DNA from: Clostridia bacterium
GTDB taxonomy: Bacteria; Bacillota; Clostridia; Christensenellales; CAG-138
Assembly (NCBI GenBank): GCA_030527115.1
Contig: JAUNBM010000018.1
Location: 1 to 36,880, forward strand
DNA: 36,880 nt
Direction of reading: 5' to 3'
The position numbers and the translations under genes were made by a program. Positions within the stretch are counted from its first letter, which is position 1. Every line of letters starts with the position of its first letter. The notes below the pieces were generated by a model. It did no database searches and was not told where the DNA came from. It saw only the letters and a program-made list of their open reading frames with translations. Below, one piece after another: positions 8,379 through 16,134 of this stretch.

Positions 8379-9717
8379 CGCTTTAGTAGCGGAAATAGGC
8401 TCTACAACCACCGTGCTTAACGCCTTTTGCGGCTTAGGCACCAATTCGCCCCGCTTTTTGGGCCAGGGGCAGGCTCCGACCACCGTTTTGGACGGGGACG
8501 TTAGAATCGGGCTTAATAATGCCCTTGATAATTTGAAACTCAAACTAAACGCCCCCGCCCTGGAGTATTCGACGATGCTGGCGACCGGCTCCGCCGCAGG
8601 CGGGCTTAGGATGAGCGTCCACGGGCTTGTGAACGATATGACGGTTCGCGCCGCCAAAACTGCGGCTTTGGGCGCGGGCGCGATAGTCGTTAATTCTACT
8701 TCGGGCAAGCTTACCGAGTTTGACTTGGCGGACTTGACCGCGCTTCATCCGAATCTTCTTTTGATAGCGGGCGGCACCGACTATGGCGAGCGCGAGACCG
8801 CCCTTTTCAACGTTCGGGCAATTGCGGACGCAGGCGTCAAGATTCCGATTATCTACTGCGGCAATATTCAAAACCACTCGGCCGTCAAGGAAATCTGCGA
8901 GAAAAGCTCCATCCCGCTCTCGATAACCGATAACGTCTATCCCAAATTGGACGTTCTGAACATTGAGCCCGTTCGCAAGCGGATTCACGAGATGTTTGAG
9001 CAACATATAGTTAAAGCGCCGGGCATGGAGCAGATTCGCGAACTGGTCGACGGCAGGATTTTGCCTACTCCGGGCAGCGTGATGATGGCGGCTGAACTGC
9101 TTTATTCCCTGCTTGGCGATCTCTTGGTGCTGGATATAGGCGGCGCGACCACCGATGCACACAGCGTGAGCGAAGGCTCGCCTGAAATCGCGCAGATGCA
9201 AACCTCGCCCGAACCTGTGGCAAAGCGTACCGTTGAGGGGGATTTGGGGTTGTTTGTCAACGCCGACAACCTTGCCGAACTCATAGGGCGCGATAAGCTT
9301 TCCCGCGAAATTGGCTTTGAATACAAAACCCCGCCCGCCATTCCTTTACTGCCGGACGAGATTAAAACAGCTGAACGGCTCTGCCTGGAGGCGGGAATCA
9401 CCGCCGTTCGCCGGCACGCCGGACAGCTCAGGCATCTCTATACTCCGCAGGGTCGCCGCACAATTGCCGAGGGCAAGGATTTAACCATGATAAAGCATCT
9501 GGTGGGCACCGGCGGCGCGCTGACCCGGCTTCCGAACCGCGCCGAAATCCTGCGAAAAATTGCCGACTGCAATGAAAACCGCATGATGCTCTTTCCCAAA
9601 AAAGGGGAGCTGAACCTGCTGTTTGACAACGACTACATCATGGCGTCGCTTGGCGTATTGTCGCTCAGCTTTAAAAAGGACGCTGAAAAACTCTTGCTTG
9701 GGAGTCTCGGACTATGA
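8368..9717 (+). CDS. MutL/GlmL-like ATPase, putative reactivase of ornithine aminomutase
   Basis: This 449-residue protein belongs to the MutL family named after the gene between glutamate mutase subunits (unrelated to DNA-repair MutL). It has ASKHA-type nucleotide-binding motifs: AEIGSTTTV near residues 8-16 and LDIGGATTD near 254-262. Relatives accompany B12-dependent aminomutases and probably exchange damaged cobalamin using ATP. The start is TTG: GGGAGGG lies ~9 bases upstream, and the first phosphate motif begins only eight residues in, which leaves no room for a later start. It overlaps oraE by 11 bp and orr by 4 bp. The reactivase role is inferred from family and position. Confidence 0.88.
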   Translation: MKIDALVAEIGSTTTVLNAFCGLGTNSPRFLGQGQAPTTVLDGDVRIGLNNALDNLKLKLNAPALEYSTMLATGSAAGGLRMSVHGLVNDMTVRAAKTAALGAGAIVVNSTSGKLTEFDLADLTALHPNLLLIAGGTDYGERETALFNVRAIADAGVKIPIIYCGNIQNHSAVKEICEKSSIPLSITDNVYPKLDVLNIEPVRKRIHEMFEQHIVKAPGMEQIRELVDGRILPTPGSVMMAAELLYSLLGDLLVLDIGGATTDAHSVSEGSPEIAQMQTSPEPVAKRTVEGDLGLFVNADNLAELIGRDKLSREIGFEYKTPPAIPLLPDEIKTAERLCLEAGITAVRRHAGQLRHLYTPQGRRTIAEGKDLTMIKHLVGTGGALTRLPNRAEILRKIADCNENRMMLFPKKGELNLLFDNDYIMASLGVLSLSFKKDAEKLLLGSLGL

Positions 9718-10766
9718 AGTATCCCCGCCTGCTCATTGATGAAAGTAAATTGAAACACAATATTGACACGGTGGCGAAATGGTGCCGCCAATGGAATGTG
9801 AGTTGCTTTGCCGTAACTAAGGTCGTTTGCGCTCATCCTAAGGTTGTAGAGCTGATAGAAGAAAGCGAGATCGACGGCTTTGCCGATTCCCGAATTGAAA
9901 ACCTGATGAAGATTAGAACCGCGAAGCCAAAGATGCTTTTGAGAATCGCATCGCCGCATGAGGCGGAAGCGGTCGTTGAGCATTCGGATATAAGTTTGCA
10001 AAGCGAATTATCTGTTATCGCCGCGCTCAACTCTGCGGCGCAAAGGCTGAACCGACGGCATAAAATCGTTCTGATGATAGACTTGGGCGACCTCCGCGAA
10101 GGCATCTACTATACTGAACGCGACAAAATTTTAAAAAACGCTGAGCAAATCAGTAAAGCCTCCCATTTGGAGCTTTACGGAATCGGAACAAATCTCACCT
10201 GTTACGGCGCAATCCTCCCCGATGAGCGCAATCTTGCCGAACTTGTAGCTATCGCGAACCGGCTGAGAGTTGAGCTTAAAAGCCCGATTCCGCTAGTTTC
10301 GGGCGGCAACTCCTCCTCCGTTTCGCTGATGCTGAAGGGCAGGATGCCCGCCGGAATCAACCATCTCAGAATCGGGGAGGCGATTATGCTCGGGCAGGAC
10401 ACCGCGGACTGCGTGACATTTCCTGGGTTGCACGACGACGCCTTCCTGCTCGAAGCTGAGCTTGTCGAACTGATGCGCAAGCCCAGCAAGCCCTTTGGAA
10501 GGGCGAACAGAAACGCTTTTGGCGAACCCGTCCACTATGAGGACAGGGGTATACAGCTTAGAGGCATACTTGCGGTCGGCAGGCAGGACGTTCCCGCCGA
10601 CGGGCTTATCCCCGTTGAAAGCGGAATAGAGATACTCGGCGCAAGCTCGGATCATCTGCTGGTAAATATCGAAAGCGGGGACTATGCCGTTGGGGATACC
10701 CTGCGGTTTAAACTGAACTACGGCGCTCTTTTAGCCGCCTGCACCAGCGCCTATGTTGCAAAATGA
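9714..10766 (+). CDS. orr: ornithine racemase (PLP-dependent, alanine-racemase fold)
   Basis: The enzyme interconverts L- and D-ornithine, feeding the D-isomer to the aminomutase. The 350-residue fold-type III PLP protein has the Schiff-base Lys in AVTKVVCAHP (Lys36) near the N-terminus and the barrel segment SGGNSSS that contacts cofactor phosphate. The C-terminal domain is of the YhfX/Orr type rather than a canonical Alr tail. The start overlaps the MutL-like gene (ATGA) and the end overlaps birA in the same way. Position in the pathway cluster makes ornithine the likely substrate over alanine. Confidence 0.92.
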   Translation: MKYPRLLIDESKLKHNIDTVAKWCRQWNVSCFAVTKVVCAHPKVVELIEESEIDGFADSRIENLMKIRTAKPKMLLRIASPHEAEAVVEHSDISLQSELSVIAALNSAAQRLNRRHKIVLMIDLGDLREGIYYTERDKILKNAEQISKASHLELYGIGTNLTCYGAILPDERNLAELVAIANRLRVELKSPIPLVSGGNSSSVSLMLKGRMPAGINHLRIGEAIMLGQDTADCVTFPGLHDDAFLLEAELVELMRKPSKPFGRANRNAFGEPVHYEDRGIQLRGILAVGRQDVPADGLIPVESGIEILGASSDHLLVNIESGDYAVGDTLRFKLNYGALLAACTSAYVAK

Positions 10767-11521
10767 TTGAATACGCCATCGAATATCTTTCATCCATAGA
10801 CTCGACCAACACCTATTTAAAGAAGCTCGCGCAAAACGGAGCTTTGGAGGGCAAGGTGGTTGTCGCCCGCGAACAGAGCGCGGGACGGGGGCGCAACGGG
10901 CGCAGTTTCTTTTCGAGCGGCGGGCTCGGCATATATATGAGCATCCTGCTTCGTCCCAACTTTAGTATGCAGGACGCTTCCCGGCTCACCTGCCTTGCGG
11001 CGGTAGCCGTTGCCCGCGCAATAGAACCCTATTCCAAAACGCCCGTTGGGATAAAATGGGTAAACGATATTTTTATCGGCGGCAAGAAGGTATGCGGCAT
11101 CCTCACCGAAAGCGCGAGCGCCGATGGCCGCCGTCCCGAATATGTGGTTGTCGGAATCGGGCTCAACCTTTGCGCGCCGCCTGAGGGCTTTCCACCGGAG
11201 ATTAAAAGCGTCGCAACTGCGCTTTTTGAGGATATGCGTCCGGCAAAGGAGGCGTATGAGCCGATAATCCGGAGCGTTCTGGACAATTTTTATGAGCTTT
11301 ATCAAGGGTGGGACGAGCGCGCCTTTATTTTGGAGTATGCAGAGCGTTCGATTTTAAAGGGTTGCCGCGTCAGCGTCGATAACAGGGAGGGAATCGTTTT
11401 GCGAATAGATGAAAGATGCCGTCTTTGCGTTCGCTTCGACGACGGCGAAGAGCTGGCGATTGCCAGCGGAGAAGCGGTTAGTCCGCAATATCCCAATTTG
11501 CATGAGCGGGCTTTGCTATAA
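10763..11521 (+). CDS. birA: biotin--[acetyl-CoA-carboxylase] ligase, class I (no DNA-binding domain)
   Basis: The ligase activates biotin to biotinyl-AMP and attaches it to the lysine of biotin carrier proteins. The 252-residue protein has the adenylate-binding loop GRGRNGR (41-47) and KWVND (97-101), followed by GGKKVCGILTE. The C-terminal SH3-like domain is present. It lacks the N-terminal winged helix of regulatory BirA, so it should be a ligase only. It overlaps orr by 4 bp (ATGA) and is the last gene of the ornithine operon, where I know no obvious link to biotin. Its stop overlaps the convergent nrdG stop by 6 bp. Confidence 0.93.
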   Translation: MIEYAIEYLSSIDSTNTYLKKLAQNGALEGKVVVAREQSAGRGRNGRSFFSSGGLGIYMSILLRPNFSMQDASRLTCLAAVAVARAIEPYSKTPVGIKWVNDIFIGGKKVCGILTESASADGRRPEYVVVGIGLNLCAPPEGFPPEIKSVATALFEDMRPAKEAYEPIIRSVLDNFYELYQGWDERAFILEYAERSILKGCRVSVDNREGIVLRIDERCRLCVRFDDGEELAIASGEAVSPQYPNLHERALL

Positions 11522-12187
11522 GCCCCTGACCTCGCAAACTCCGATTTTTGCCCTGATTGCCTCCGCCGTTTCTAAAACATAGGAGGACGGGTGCGGATTT
11601 GGGTCGCCGTCCTTTCTGGCGCGGTACTGTTGGAGATAGAATTTTTCAGCCCCGTCAATCAAATCAACGGCTTCCAAAATATCCTCGCGGGTCAGTTCCG
11701 GCGCAAAGGTGGTGCGGAATTCGTGGGGCAGTCCATAGTTTTTGAGATAGAAGATACTGCGCTTTACCGCTTGAAGATCACAGCGGCTTTGCGTAACGGC
11801 GTCATATTTGCACTCAGGCGCCTTTATATCCATGGCAACATAGTCGATGAGCTTGTCGCAGATGAGCTGTTTTAAAACTTCGGGCTTGGTTCCGTTGGTG
11901 TCCAGCTTAACCAGATAGCCGAGCGATTTTAATGTTTCAATGAAAGCCGAAAGGTTTTGCTGAAGGGTTGGCTCGCCGCCGGACACGACGACGGCTTCGA
12001 GCATATCCCTGCGCTTTTTCAGATAGTCCAAAACATAGTCCTCGCTCATGAGCGGAGCGTCCTTGCCCAGGATATGCTCGTTATGGCAGTAGGTGCAATT
12101 GAAGTTGCAATAGGGCGTAAAAATCACCGCACAGGGCTTGTGCGGGTAATCGACCATACTCAGTTTTTGAAAACCGGCAATCAGCAT
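11516..12187 (-). CDS. nrdG: anaerobic ribonucleoside-triphosphate reductase activating protein (radical SAM)
   Basis: This activase installs the glycyl radical on NrdD using a [4Fe-4S] cluster and S-adenosylmethionine. The 223-residue protein has CNFNCTYC (Cys27, 31, 34) for the cluster and the SGGEPTLQ segment of radical SAM proteins. The N-terminus, GFQKLSMVDYP, is typical of the longer NrdG-like activases of Clostridia. It lies 56 bp after nrdD on the same strand, with a GC-rich hairpin between them. The start has GGGAG about 11 bases upstream. It converges on birA with a 6-bp overlap and no terminator between the two. Confidence 0.92.
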   Translation of the reverse strand: MLIAGFQKLSMVDYPHKPCAVIFTPYCNFNCTYCHNEHILGKDAPLMSEDYVLDYLKKRRDMLEAVVVSGGEPTLQQNLSAFIETLKSLGYLVKLDTNGTKPEVLKQLICDKLIDYVAMDIKAPECKYDAVTQSRCDLQAVKRSIFYLKNYGLPHEFRTTFAPELTREDILEAVDLIDGAEKFYLQQYRARKDGDPNPHPSSYVLETAEAIRAKIGVCEVRGL

Positions 12188-12205
12188 AGCTGTTTATCTC
12201 CCAAA

Positions 12206-12231
12206 GGCGGGACGGGCAGAACGCCCGCCCC
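12206..12231 (-). repeat. GC-rich hairpin between nrdD and nrdG
   Basis: CGGGC (12213-12217) pairs with GCCCG (12223-12227), extended by GGG (12209-12211) with CCC (12228-12230) around a bulged A. On the minus-strand transcript it falls just after the nrdD stop and just before the nrdG ribosome binding site. There is no T-run, so it is more likely an mRNA stability or processing element than a full terminator. Confidence 0.5.
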
Positions 12232-12243
12232 AGCCGTCGAATT

Positions 12244-14319
12244 TTAGACAACGAATTTCTTGCGGAGCATATACTCCTCTTTTTTGCCGGGGTTGTAGTT
12301 TTGAACCGGCCTTAAATAGCCCACAACCCTGCTCCACACCTCGGTTTGTCTGCCGCATTCCGGACAGGTGAACTGCTCGCCGGTTATATAGCCGTGATCG
12401 TGACAGATTGAGAACGTGGGCGTTATCGAGATATAGGGCATCTTATACTTCGAGAAAATCGTGCGTATAAGTTGCTTGCAGGTCTCAATATCCTCCAGCC
12501 GCTCCCCGATATAGAGATGCTGTACCGTTCCGCCCGTATAGAGCGATTGCAGTTCGTCCTGCAAATCCATGCACTCGAAGATGTCCTCGGTGTAGGTTAC
12601 CGGAAGCTGGGAGCTGTTGGTATACTGGGGCTCCTTTACACCGGACTGGATTATCCCCGGGAAGCGCTGTGCGTCGAGCCGCGCCAAACGGTAGCTCGTG
12701 CCCTCGGCGGGAGTCGCCTCCAGGTTGTAGCTATGCCCCGTCTCCTCCTGAAACTCTATCATGAGGTCGCGGAGATAATTCATAACTTCAAGCGAAAACT
12801 CCAAACCTTCCTTACTGCCTATATCCTTGCCGATGAAGTTGAGACAGCATTCGTTCATTCCAACGAGACCTATGGTGTTGAAATGGTTAGTCCAGTATTC
12901 GCCCGTTCTTTCCTTTATGTTGCGGAGGTAGAACTGCGAATAGGGATACAAGCCTTCATCGGTCTGCCGCTCGATTATCTTGCGCTTTATCTCCAGGGAC
13001 ACCTTGCCTAAGGTTGCTATATGGCGGAGCTTTGAATAGAACTCCTCCTTGCTCCTCGCAAGATAGCCGATTCGCGGAAGATTTATGGTATAAACTCCGA
13101 TTGAGCCGGTCATCGGGTTGGAGCCGAACAGACCGCCGCCGCGCTTGCGAAGCTCGCGGGTATCGAGACGGAGCCTGCAACACATGGATACCGCATCCTC
13201 GGGGCTGAGGTCGGAATTGATATAGTTCGCGAAATAGGGGATTCCGTATTTGCAGGTGATCTTCATGATATCATCGGCAACCGGGCTGTCCCAATCGAAG
13301 TCCTTGGTGATATTGATTGTCGGAATCGGGAAGGTGAACACCCTGCCCTTGGCGTCGCCCTGAAGCATGACTGCGCAGAAGGCGCGGTTGAATATGTCCA
13401 TCTCCTTTTGGAACTCGCCATAGGTTTTGTCCATATACTTGCCACCGACAACCGCGGGTTCATCCTTCAAGGTGCGCGGAACCTTAACGTCCAGCGTGAT
13501 ATTGGAGAACGGGCATTGGAAACCGACGCGGGTCGGAACGTTGATATTGAACACAAACTCCTGTATGCACTGCTTGACCTGCTCGTAGCTCATGTTATCG
13601 TAATAGATGAACGGAGCGCAATAGGTATCGAAGCTCGACCAGGCCTGCGCGCCGGCGGTTTCGCCCTGCGTTGTGAAGGTGGAATTGACAACCTGGCCTA
13701 AGAAGGAGCGAAGGTGCTTGGCAGGTTTGGATTCAACCTTGCCCTCGACCCCGCCGAAGCCTTCCATCAATAGCTGGCGGAGATCCCAGCCCGCGCAATA
13801 CGGGCCGAAGAAGCCCAGATCGTGAATATGGGCGTCGCCGCTCTCGTGCGCCTTGCGAACGTCCTCGGGATAGATCTCGTAGAGCCAATACTTCTTGGTA
13901 AAGGCCTCGCGGACATAGTTGTTGAGTCCGTTGACGCTCTTTTGCATATTCGCGTTTTCCTTGATGCCCCAGTCCTTATCCTTGAGGTAATCGCCGAACA
14001 TATCGATCGTTGCGCCAATAAGCGCATTGATCTCGCGGGTTCCGCGACGCTTTTCGCGATAGAGTATGTACGCCTTCGCGGTTCTGGCGTGCCCGGCCTC
14101 GATCAACACCTTCTCAACGATATCCTGAATGGATTCGATGTCGGGAATGGTTTCCGTAAAGCGCTCGTTGGCGATGCGCACCACCTCGTCGGTGAGCGAA
14201 TCGGCAATCGCTTCGTTGGTTCCGTTCACGGCCTGTGCCGCCTTCCAAATCGCAACGCGAATCTTCTCCCTGTCAAAGGCTTCGATTCGTCCGTCGCGTT
14301 TTCTGATTTCTTTTAACAT
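12244..14319 (-). CDS. nrdD: anaerobic (class III) ribonucleoside-triphosphate reductase
   Basis: The enzyme reduces ribonucleoside triphosphates to deoxyribonucleotides under anaerobiosis with a glycyl radical. The 691-residue protein starts with an ATP-cone allosteric domain (KRDGRIEAFDREKIRVAIWKA minus its ends, about residues 4-90). The C-terminus has a Cys/His-rich metal site (CHDHG, then CPEC) and the glycyl radical motif RVVGY with the Gly near 667. I place the start at 14319 rather than at the end of the open frame (14382) because GGAGGGAG lies 6 bases before it and the longer version would run through the -10 element. It forms an operon with nrdG, probably under NrdR control. Confidence 0.96.
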   Translation of the reverse strand: MLKEIRKRDGRIEAFDREKIRVAIWKAAQAVNGTNEAIADSLTDEVVRIANERFTETIPDIESIQDIVEKVLIEAGHARTAKAYILYREKRRGTREINALIGATIDMFGDYLKDKDWGIKENANMQKSVNGLNNYVREAFTKKYWLYEIYPEDVRKAHESGDAHIHDLGFFGPYCAGWDLRQLLMEGFGGVEGKVESKPAKHLRSFLGQVVNSTFTTQGETAGAQAWSSFDTYCAPFIYYDNMSYEQVKQCIQEFVFNINVPTRVGFQCPFSNITLDVKVPRTLKDEPAVVGGKYMDKTYGEFQKEMDIFNRAFCAVMLQGDAKGRVFTFPIPTINITKDFDWDSPVADDIMKITCKYGIPYFANYINSDLSPEDAVSMCCRLRLDTRELRKRGGGLFGSNPMTGSIGVYTINLPRIGYLARSKEEFYSKLRHIATLGKVSLEIKRKIIERQTDEGLYPYSQFYLRNIKERTGEYWTNHFNTIGLVGMNECCLNFIGKDIGSKEGLEFSLEVMNYLRDLMIEFQEETGHSYNLEATPAEGTSYRLARLDAQRFPGIIQSGVKEPQYTNSSQLPVTYTEDIFECMDLQDELQSLYTGGTVQHLYIGERLEDIETCKQLIRTIFSKYKMPYISITPTFSICHDHGYITGEQFTCPECGRQTEVWSRVVGYLRPVQNYNPGKKEEYMLRKKFVV

Positions 14320-14353
14320 ATCGGTCTCCCTCCAAGTTTCTTTTAGCAAAGTC

Positions 14354-14382
14354 AGTATACAAGCACCAACATCTTGTGTCAA
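14354..14382 (-). promoter_or_regulatory. sigma-A promoter of nrdDG
   Basis: On the minus strand TTGACA (14382-14377), a 17-bp spacer and TATACT (14359-14354). Transcription should begin near 14347, giving a ~28-nt leader with GGAGGGAG. An NrdR-box-like site overlaps the -35 and spacer. Confidence 0.85.
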
Positions 14383-14411
14383 CAGTTAATTTTGAATACA
14401 ATATGTTGTGA
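14364..14411. promoter_or_regulatory. proximal pair of NrdR-box-like operators
   Basis: Two 16-bp sites resemble the NrdR consensus acaCwAtATaTwGtgt: CACCAACATCTTGTGT (14364-14379, weaker left half) and ATACAATATGTTGTGA (14396-14411). Their centres are 32 bp apart, three helical turns, the typical NrdR tandem arrangement. The first overlaps the nrdD -35 and spacer and the second lies just upstream, a position suited to repression by NrdR with (d)ATP. Confidence 0.75.
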
Positions 14412-14597
14412 CTTTGTCGTTTATGCGCTGTATAAAAACGGTGGACAAACCCTTTTTTTGAGATGAGCGCCTGTTTTAAAGGCAACTGTCCAAAACGTTT
14501 ATGCTGAATAATTTTCCCGCCGCTCTGCATTGAAACTGCATGGTGCGAATAACTATGAAAATTGTTTAATCCTTGTTCATAATTGACTTGCACTTAT
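14412..14597. other. intergenic stretch between the two NrdR-box pairs, no gene seen
   Basis: This AT-rich 186-bp spacer holds no reading frame with a ribosome binding site and family resemblance, and no clear promoter. It is included because it separates two regularly spaced operator pairs upstream of nrdD. Confidence 0.5.
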
Positions 14598-14654
14598 CCA
14601 CAATAAGTTGTGTCTAAATTATGAACCAACCACAATATATTGTGGTTGGTTCAT
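14598..14654. promoter_or_regulatory. distal pair of NrdR-box-like operators, the second inside a 34-bp perfect palindrome
   Basis: CCACAATAAGTTGTGT (14598-14613) and CCACAATATATTGTGG (14630-14645) match the NrdR consensus better than the proximal pair and again have centres exactly 32 bp apart. The second box is the core of a perfect 34-bp palindrome, 14621-14654. They lie ~230 bp upstream of the nrdD promoter and just after the amidohydrolase stop. I see no strong promoter right beside them. The palindrome could also act as a transcript hairpin for the amidohydrolase, although no T-run follows it on the minus strand. Confidence 0.65.
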
Positions 14655-14681
14655 GAAACGGTCACATTTTTTGAACTTTGC

Positions 14682-16028
14682 TCAACCAAGCAAGCGTCTA
14701 ATTTCGGCATTTGCTTCACTATATATCCTCGCCTCGTCGAGACCGGAAATTACGCCGCCTTGTACGGTGCATTTTCCGTTTACAAACACATAGTCGCAGG
14801 GGCGCTTATATCCGACTGTGCCAAACAGATTCATTAAATCCTCGTCGGCGCAGAGCAGTTCCATCCGGCTTCGCTTTATCATAAACAGGTCGGCGGCACA
14901 GCCTTCGGCAATCTGTCCCAGCTCGTCTCTCCCTAAGAGCTTTGCGCTCCCGCGAGTTGCCATCTTGAGGATCGAATAGCCGTCCGGCGCCTTATCGTTC
15001 GAGATAAGCCTGTGCAGAAGATAACAAACGCGCATCTCCTCCATCATACTGCTTCCGTCGTTGCTCGCCGAGCCGTCAACGCCCAAGCCAACGGGCACGC
15101 CGAGTTTGAGCATCTCAGGTATCCGCGCAACGCCGCTGCTCAGCTTCATATTGGAGCAGGGGCAATGGCATACTCCGGTTTGAGTTTTTTGAAGCCGCAG
15201 CAGTTCCGCGTCGTTGAAATGGATTCCGTGCGCATAAAAAACGTCGCTTCCAATCCAGCCGAGCGTTTCCATATAGTCGAGCGGCCTGAGTCCAAACCTG
15301 TTGAGCGTATATTCCTCCTCATCCTTCGTTTCGCAAAGGTGGGTATGAAGCCTTACTCCATGCTTTCGCGCAAGCTTCGCGCTCTCCTTGAGAAGGCCGG
15401 CGGATACCGAAAAGGGCGAACAGGGCGCGAGTAAAATCTGCCGCTTGGAAAAGGGCTTAGGGTCGTGGTATTTGGCTATTGCGTCCTCCGAATCCCGCAT
15501 GATTTCGTCGACGCTTTGCACCACCGAGTCCGGCGGAAGTCCCCCGTCCTTCTTCGACAGATCCATGCTTCCCCGGCAAGCGTGCATCCGCACCCCCAGC
15601 GCCTCCGCCGCCTCAAACTGCGCCGCGAGCAAATCCTTTGCGCCCTTTGGGAAAACATAGTGATGATCCATAACGGTGGTACAGCCGTAGCGCATAAGCT
15701 CCGCCATCCCCGCGAGCGACGAATAGTAAACGGTATCGTCGTTCAAGTTCTTCCAGATCTCATACAGGGCTTTCAACCAGTCGAAAAGCTCCAGCCCTTG
15801 AACGCTCTTTAAGTTTCGTGTGAAATACTGATACAGATGATGATGCGTATTGATAAGCCCCGGATACATCACCATATCCGAGCAGTCATACTCAACGTCG
15901 GGCTTTTGCTCCAGCTTGCCGATATGACTTATTCGCTCATCCTCCAGCCAAATATCGACGTTGTAATAGGTTCGGTCTAAGTCATCGCAGGTTATGACCG
16001 TGTTGACATTTTTCAGCAGGGTTTTCAT
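14682..16028 (-). CDS. TRZ/ATZ-type amidohydrolase, probably 8-oxoguanine deaminase or related aminohydrolase
   Basis: This 448-residue metal-dependent hydrolase of the amidohydrolase superfamily deaminates a purine, guanine-like or triazine ring. Features: NTHHHLYQ with metal ligands His62 and His64, RLHTHLCETKDEE (third His and the catalytic Glu region), YAHGIHF and VDGSASNDGSS with the Asp ligand. The HHHLYQ segment and the LFDWLKALYEIW loop resemble bacterial 8-oxoguanine deaminases, so that is the favoured substrate, but related cytosine, SsnA-type or hydroxyatrazine enzymes cannot be excluded. The start at 16028 is set by GGAGGTGG 6-7 bases upstream; the frame extends 35 codons further without homology. 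It is divergent from ecfA1. Confidence 0.85.
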   Translation of the reverse strand: MKTLLKNVNTVITCDDLDRTYYNVDIWLEDERISHIGKLEQKPDVEYDCSDMVMYPGLINTHHHLYQYFTRNLKSVQGLELFDWLKALYEIWKNLNDDTVYYSSLAGMAELMRYGCTTVMDHHYVFPKGAKDLLAAQFEAAEALGVRMHACRGSMDLSKKDGGLPPDSVVQSVDEIMRDSEDAIAKYHDPKPFSKRQILLAPCSPFSVSAGLLKESAKLARKHGVRLHTHLCETKDEEEYTLNRFGLRPLDYMETLGWIGSDVFYAHGIHFNDAELLRLQKTQTGVCHCPCSNMKLSSGVARIPEMLKLGVPVGLGVDGSASNDGSSMMEEMRVCYLLHRLISNDKAPDGYSILKMATRGSAKLLGRDELGQIAEGCAADLFMIKRSRMELLCADEDLMNLFGTVGYKRPCDYVFVNGKCTVQGGVISGLDEARIYSEANAEIRRLLG

Positions 16029-16046
16029 ATTTCCACCTCCAAGCCG

Positions 16047-16075
16047 ATTGTAACATATTTGTAACGGCTTGAAAA
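16047..16075 (-). promoter_or_regulatory. putative promoter of the amidohydrolase gene
   Basis: On the minus strand TTTTCA (16075-16070), a 17-bp spacer and TACAAT (16052-16047), followed ~10 bases later by GGAGGTGG of the gene. The -35 is weak. It would give a leader of about 12 nt. Confidence 0.5.
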
Positions 16076-16078
16076 TGC

Positions 16079-16107
16079 TTGAAAAGAGTTTAGTTCTAAG
16101 ATATAAT
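16079..16107 (+). promoter_or_regulatory. sigma-A promoter of the ecf-truA-tadA operon
   Basis: TTGAAA (16079-16084), a 17-bp spacer and TATAAT (16102-16107), 27 bp before the ecfA1 ATG with GAGAGGAG between. The -35 region lies immediately beside the divergent amidohydrolase promoter. Confidence 0.8.
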
Positions 16108-16134
16108 AACTTGTTGCATTTTGAGAGGAGCAAT

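Noticed and set aside
7281..8708. Long minus-strand open frame (475 codons) opposite oraE and the MutL-like gene
   Set aside because: It is a shadow of oraE and has no recognisable domain or ribosome binding site.
14320..14382. Longer N-terminus for nrdD (start at 14382)
   Set aside because: It would begin upstream of the -10 element; the ATG at 14319 has an excellent ribosome binding site and begins the ATP-cone domain.
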